Assembly: GCA_034698045.1 (NCBI GenBank) | Contig: JAQGAU010001048.1 | Coordinates: 1 to 21,825, forward strand | Direction of reading: 5' to 3' | DNA length: 21,825 bases | Source: Paramacrobiotus richtersi | Lineage: Eukaryota > Tardigrada > Eutardigrada > Parachela > Macrobiotidae | Shown: in pieces, positions 18,902 through 21,825 of the stretch | How positions within the stretch are numbered: the stretch's first letter is position 1 | How the letters are laid out: each line of letters begins with the position of its first letter | The notes under the pieces: generated by a model | The model's database searches: none | What the model saw: the letters and a program-made list of their open reading frames with translations, nothing else | Told to the model about the DNA's origin: nothing | Translations under genes and position numbers: made by a program

Positions 18902-20930
18902 TTAACAGAAATGCGCAGTCGAATTCCTCCACTCTTCTCGGAAAGCGGTTTTCAAGAGGGACAAGTCCTCCAAAGACAGATCCTTTTCTCCCAGTTCCCA
19001 CATAATCAGGACATAAGTGGCAACCATACCAACCAACTGTAGAAGAATATAGTCCATTTCCGTAAGCTTATAACAAACAGTACATACTAGTACTATAGTA
19101 TAACCTTACAGATGCCACGAACGGCCGATCAATCAGGAAAAACTTGCCGACAGTGAAGCCAACACGATTTATCTGTATACTCTGCAAGTACGAGACCAAC
19201 TTATAATGACCCTGTTGGTCATCGAGCCGGCGGAGGTATCTTTGCACCAAAGGTATGATGGCTTCAGCCTAAATACAAAAACCAAGTCCTTCGAGAACAA
19301 ATCATAGTTTTCCCATTCAGACGCAAGAAGAGCGTTCAGGACGCTGCGTTCTGGTTTTTACCTGAACATTAACCAATATGAGGCACGCAGTATCCTGTAC
19401 TATCGCAACAAGTGACAAAACTGTCAGCTCCACAGCTCCCGGCTTCCAACCCACCTTTAAACTGGGGATCGCCGAGAGAAAAGTCAGTAAATAGTACGCA
19501 TACCAAATTATACTTGTGAAAGAGATTATGTCATCCAGCCGTGTGACTTCGTCGGCCAGTTCTGCATGGTCAGCGATTAATGATTTCAGCAATTTGGGAT
19601 CATCGTTTACACTGGTCGCTGTGGGTACTGCAGTCGATATTCGGGAAAAACACAAACTGATTGTTATTGCTATGATTATGATTGTTGTTTGGACAACAGA
19701 CAAATAAACGGCAAACAAGTTCTGAATTATGAAACTGTGGATTAGCATTGCGTTAGTGAGATATGGATTCCAGTTCGATAGATAACAGCCTATATGATCC
19801 AAGCAACTCCCGATGCTGCAGCAGCATGCCCATTGAGAAAGCTTCGAGCCAAAGGCGATCGTCCGCATTGCACAAAAACAGATCCCCGTAATGCCGAACA
19901 CAATATGAATAAAAACCAATATTTTTCGTTGACGAGTTGTAAAATACAGATCACAGTAATGGTTGAGATTGTGGAGGATTTTCATGAACTCTTCATGCAC
20001 CCAGACCATATACAGGAAAACAATGTACAGACACGCGAACCCGACAATCTGACACGCGGCGTTGATTATACGCTGAGTGGGTGATAATCCCGCGACCGGT
20101 GCCACAGCACAGCGGTATATACCAGCCACAACCATGAAGAGCCAGGATACAGCAAAGTGAATCACCCATGTTCTCCACAGAAGTCTTCGCAATCGATGTT
20201 TGATGGTGTTCGATGAAACTGTCGTGTGGAAAGGAAAGAATCCATGGCCGAAAAACTGCAGCAGGATTAAGTTGGGTTTTATGCATCTGAGCAAAATATC
20301 AGATTGCCCCGATCGCGAAACCATTGTATGGAGTTTTAGGCAACGGTAAGAAAACTAGCTGAATATGAACACACTTTGGTATTCACTATTCAGCTTTATA
20401 GCGTTACGTTTACCGACAAACTTGTACACGATACTATGCGATTTCCGCATGCCGTAAGAACCAGTACGCTGTGTGTTTATTCAGATGGACTTCAGCGCAC
20501 TCGTGCGACCTTTGAAATCATCACCGTAATATGTCTGGAATTATTATCCCAACTACCTCATTGGGCCGGGACTCTGGAGCACGTAAGCGGCATGCTCCCA
20601 GTTGCTGACACAGCATTTCTTGTTGTTTCCATGAAAGTTGGTTCAATGACAGCGATCAAGGCACTGGTAATCATTTGTCAAACCGTGGTACCGCTGCTGC
20701 GGAATAATTTGCTGCTTTTCGGAAAGAGAAAACTGGTCCGTACAACCGTATATTACTTCTTCTGTTTTTCTGGCTGTCCGTACGCTAAACAGCACAATAA
20801 CAGTTTCTTGAAATACGGAACCGGCCTGGTTATATTAATCATACAATAACTTTTCTGTATGTACAGTACAGTACGTCGCTATAAATCGTATGCACACATT
20901 AAAGTTAAAGCAGAAAAATGTACAGACGTG
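18670..20930. repeat. Tandem duplication, copy with gene H
   Basis: Partner of 15880-18650, same orientation, directly adjacent. It lacks the MITE and the palindrome. Confidence 0.85.
18902..20324 (-). CDS. GR-like seven-transmembrane chemoreceptor, intact frame with a locally shifted segment (gene H, 418 aa)
   Basis: The exons are 20324-19362 (321 codons), 19268-19110 (53 codons) and 19036-18902 (44 codons plus TAA), with introns of 93 and 73 nt, both phase 0. It is close to gene G throughout (MVSRSGQSDILLRCIKPNLI; VGFTVGKFFLIDRP; VATYVLIMWELGEKD). Compared with G, one extra base near 19852 and two extra bases near 19794 shift about 19 codons out of frame and back again. The G segment ARSFFIGDAAAASGIAWIIG becomes GSKLSQWACCCSIGSCLDHI in H, rich in cysteine, in the loop before TM4. 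The C-terminus also changes frame (STAHFC against STRISVKC) through one extra base near the end. The gene still encodes a full-length receptor of normal length; whether it is functional cannot be told from sequence alone. Confidence 0.83.
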
Positions 20931-21113
20931 CTAATTAGATTTAATGTTCAATTTACCAATCGGAGCTCGAAGTAACTACCTTTCCGAGGTTACTGAATAT
21001 AAATCATTACGCGTACGGTAGCTCTACAGTAGCGGTACCGAGTGCATAAACGCGAACGTACTGTGCGAACGTAGTATGCGTTCGGTTAATTGTAGGTTTA
21101 CAAGTACTTCTGT
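20325..21113. other. 5' flank of gene H
   Basis: It is conserved with the gene G 5' flank to about 20930. The + strand frame 20376-20849 is a chance frame, because the matching G sequence does not keep it. I see nothing recognisable beyond 20930. Confidence 0.55.
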
Positions 21114-21320
21114 ATGTTGCTTTATTCCTGTGTGCCGTCTGAAAACAACACTGAACTAACAACAACCCTGAATGCAAACTTAGCCCATCATCATAATTAT
21201 GCTCCGTGGGACCGTTGTAACATTCGGTCTCTGCCCCAAGAAGCTTCCGGTCGATTCTTCAATCCACATGATAACGGCAAGGGTCCAAAGCGAAGGTGTT
21301 ATGGAATAAATCTGTTTTAA
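21114..21320 (+). CDS. Possible small ORF or last exon (68 codons)
   Basis: The frame from ATG 21114 ends ASGRFFNPHDNGKGPKRRCY, then GINLF and a stop, with AATAAA only about 14 nt after it (21333-21338). The position of the polyadenylation signal suggests a real transcript end. The tail vaguely recalls a Kunitz-type pattern (P-x-x-x-x-G-R-F-F-N-P) but lacks the needed cysteines, so I do not assign it. There is no convincing signal peptide. Part of this could be the last exon of a gene with upstream exons I cannot identify. Confidence 0.22.
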   Translation: MLLYSCVPSENNTELTTTLNANLAHHHNYAPWDRCNIRSLPQEASGRFFNPHDNGKGPKRRCYGINLF

Positions 21321-21726
21321 AACCAATTCTAGAATAAAATTCAACATAGTTATGATAAACCCATTAGCACCGGTTAAACAAGGTCTGCAACGAATCATCA
21401 TTTTTTTAATAATCCTATGCTCGTATCTTGGAAAAAACCCACCGGAAGTAAGTGTACTGTGTATGTATAGCCTTTTAGGCAGGACAAGCGACTGTCGTAC
21501 CAGGGCGGCTGACATTCCGCCGTTAGACTTTTTGAGTCTCGCTTCAATTATCATGAATTATGAATATTTTTTTGAATTAGCTATATTTTTTTTAACTCTC
21601 CGAATAACTCGCACTTGGCATTCTGCAACGTCTTTTTTCATATAATCTGTACAAACTATGAACCTCGAGGATCTCTTCATGATTTCCTGATCACTCTGGA
21701 TCAGACTTGGATCCCGGATTGACGAA
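21321..21726. other. Interval at the right edge
   Basis: It holds the AATAAA at 21333 and otherwise nothing recognised. The - strand frame 21554-21180 has no family match. Base composition becomes GC-rich after about 21710. Confidence 0.4.
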
Positions 21727-21793
21727 ATGCCAGCGAAGAAGCCCCGCGTCGCCTTTCCCCGCTCCGTGAGTTTCCACGCACAATCCCATTCAG
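21727..21793 (+). CDS. Possible first coding exon of a gene continuing to the right
   Basis: ATG 21727 in the context GACGAAATGC begins MPAKKPRVAFPRSVSFHAQS and then HS, ending after one base of the next codon at a strong donor (CATTCAG|GTGAGT at 21793/21794). Phase 1. The basic start and lack of hydrophobic stretch suggest an intracellular protein. The function cannot be told from 22 residues. Confidence 0.42.
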
Positions 21794-21825
21794 GTGAGTT
21801 CCCCTCTCCACCCCCACCACACACT

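Noticed and set aside
20376-20849. 157-codon + strand frame upstream of gene H
   Set aside because: The start codon is not ATG, and the homologous flank of gene G does not preserve the frame, so it is non-coding flank.
21180-21554. 124-codon - strand frame at the right edge
   Set aside because: No recognisable domain, signal peptide or splice partner was found.
1-21825. CRISPR array, rRNA, bacterial operon or retroviral element
   Set aside because: There are no spaced identical repeats, rRNA-like stretches, polymerase, capsid or envelope frames; genes are spliced and eukaryotic.

Overview
The window is a eukaryotic (animal) chromosome segment. Genes are split by short GT-AG introns (about 50 to 170 nt) and have TATA-like boxes, and most of the sequence is a tandem array of seven-transmembrane chemoreceptor genes of the arthropod gustatory-receptor-like (GR) superfamily. 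The small introns, balanced base composition and a divergent rhodopsin-type GPCR (NRI in place of DRY, DPVYF in place of NPxxY) suggest a small-genome panarthropod or ecdysozoan. A tardigrade is my best guess, but this is inference and not shown by any marker gene.

Layout, left to right. Positions 1-625 (-) hold the N-terminal half of a GR-like gene that leaves the window. A small two-exon gene for a 75-residue secreted protein (2292-1971, -) follows. Next is a four-exon gene on the + strand for a RidA/YjgF-fold protein with a signal peptide (3544-4566). A decayed GR last exon lies at about 4885-4692 (-). Then come two tandem copies of a duplicated block, each with one 'F-type' and one 'B-type' receptor: pseudogene C with intact gene B (about 9465-5275), and gene F, which has one frame break, with intact gene D (13265-9618). 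A rhodopsin-type GPCR (15154-14180, -) has an in-frame TAA after its 12th codon. A short inverted-repeat transposon (MITE, 15968-16339) with an 8-bp target duplication follows. Finally there is a second tandem duplication with intact receptor genes G (17888-16468) and H (20324-18902). The right edge has a possible first exon of a further + strand gene (21727-21793).

All complete receptors share one plan. A long first exon of about 320-346 codons encodes TM1-TM6. A 53-57 codon exon ends in a GF.VG.FF.ID/NR block. A short last exon encodes TM7 with T-Y-x-L-h-x-W-E-L-G-E-K. Both introns are phase 0, as is typical for the 3' end of arthropod Gr genes. The final motif differs from the classical TYhhhhhQF. 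The receptor genes all lie on the - strand and appear to have grown by block duplication followed by unequal decay. The RidA-like gene and the GPCR are embedded in the array and have no evident functional link to it. No rRNA, tRNA, CRISPR or retroviral element was recognised.
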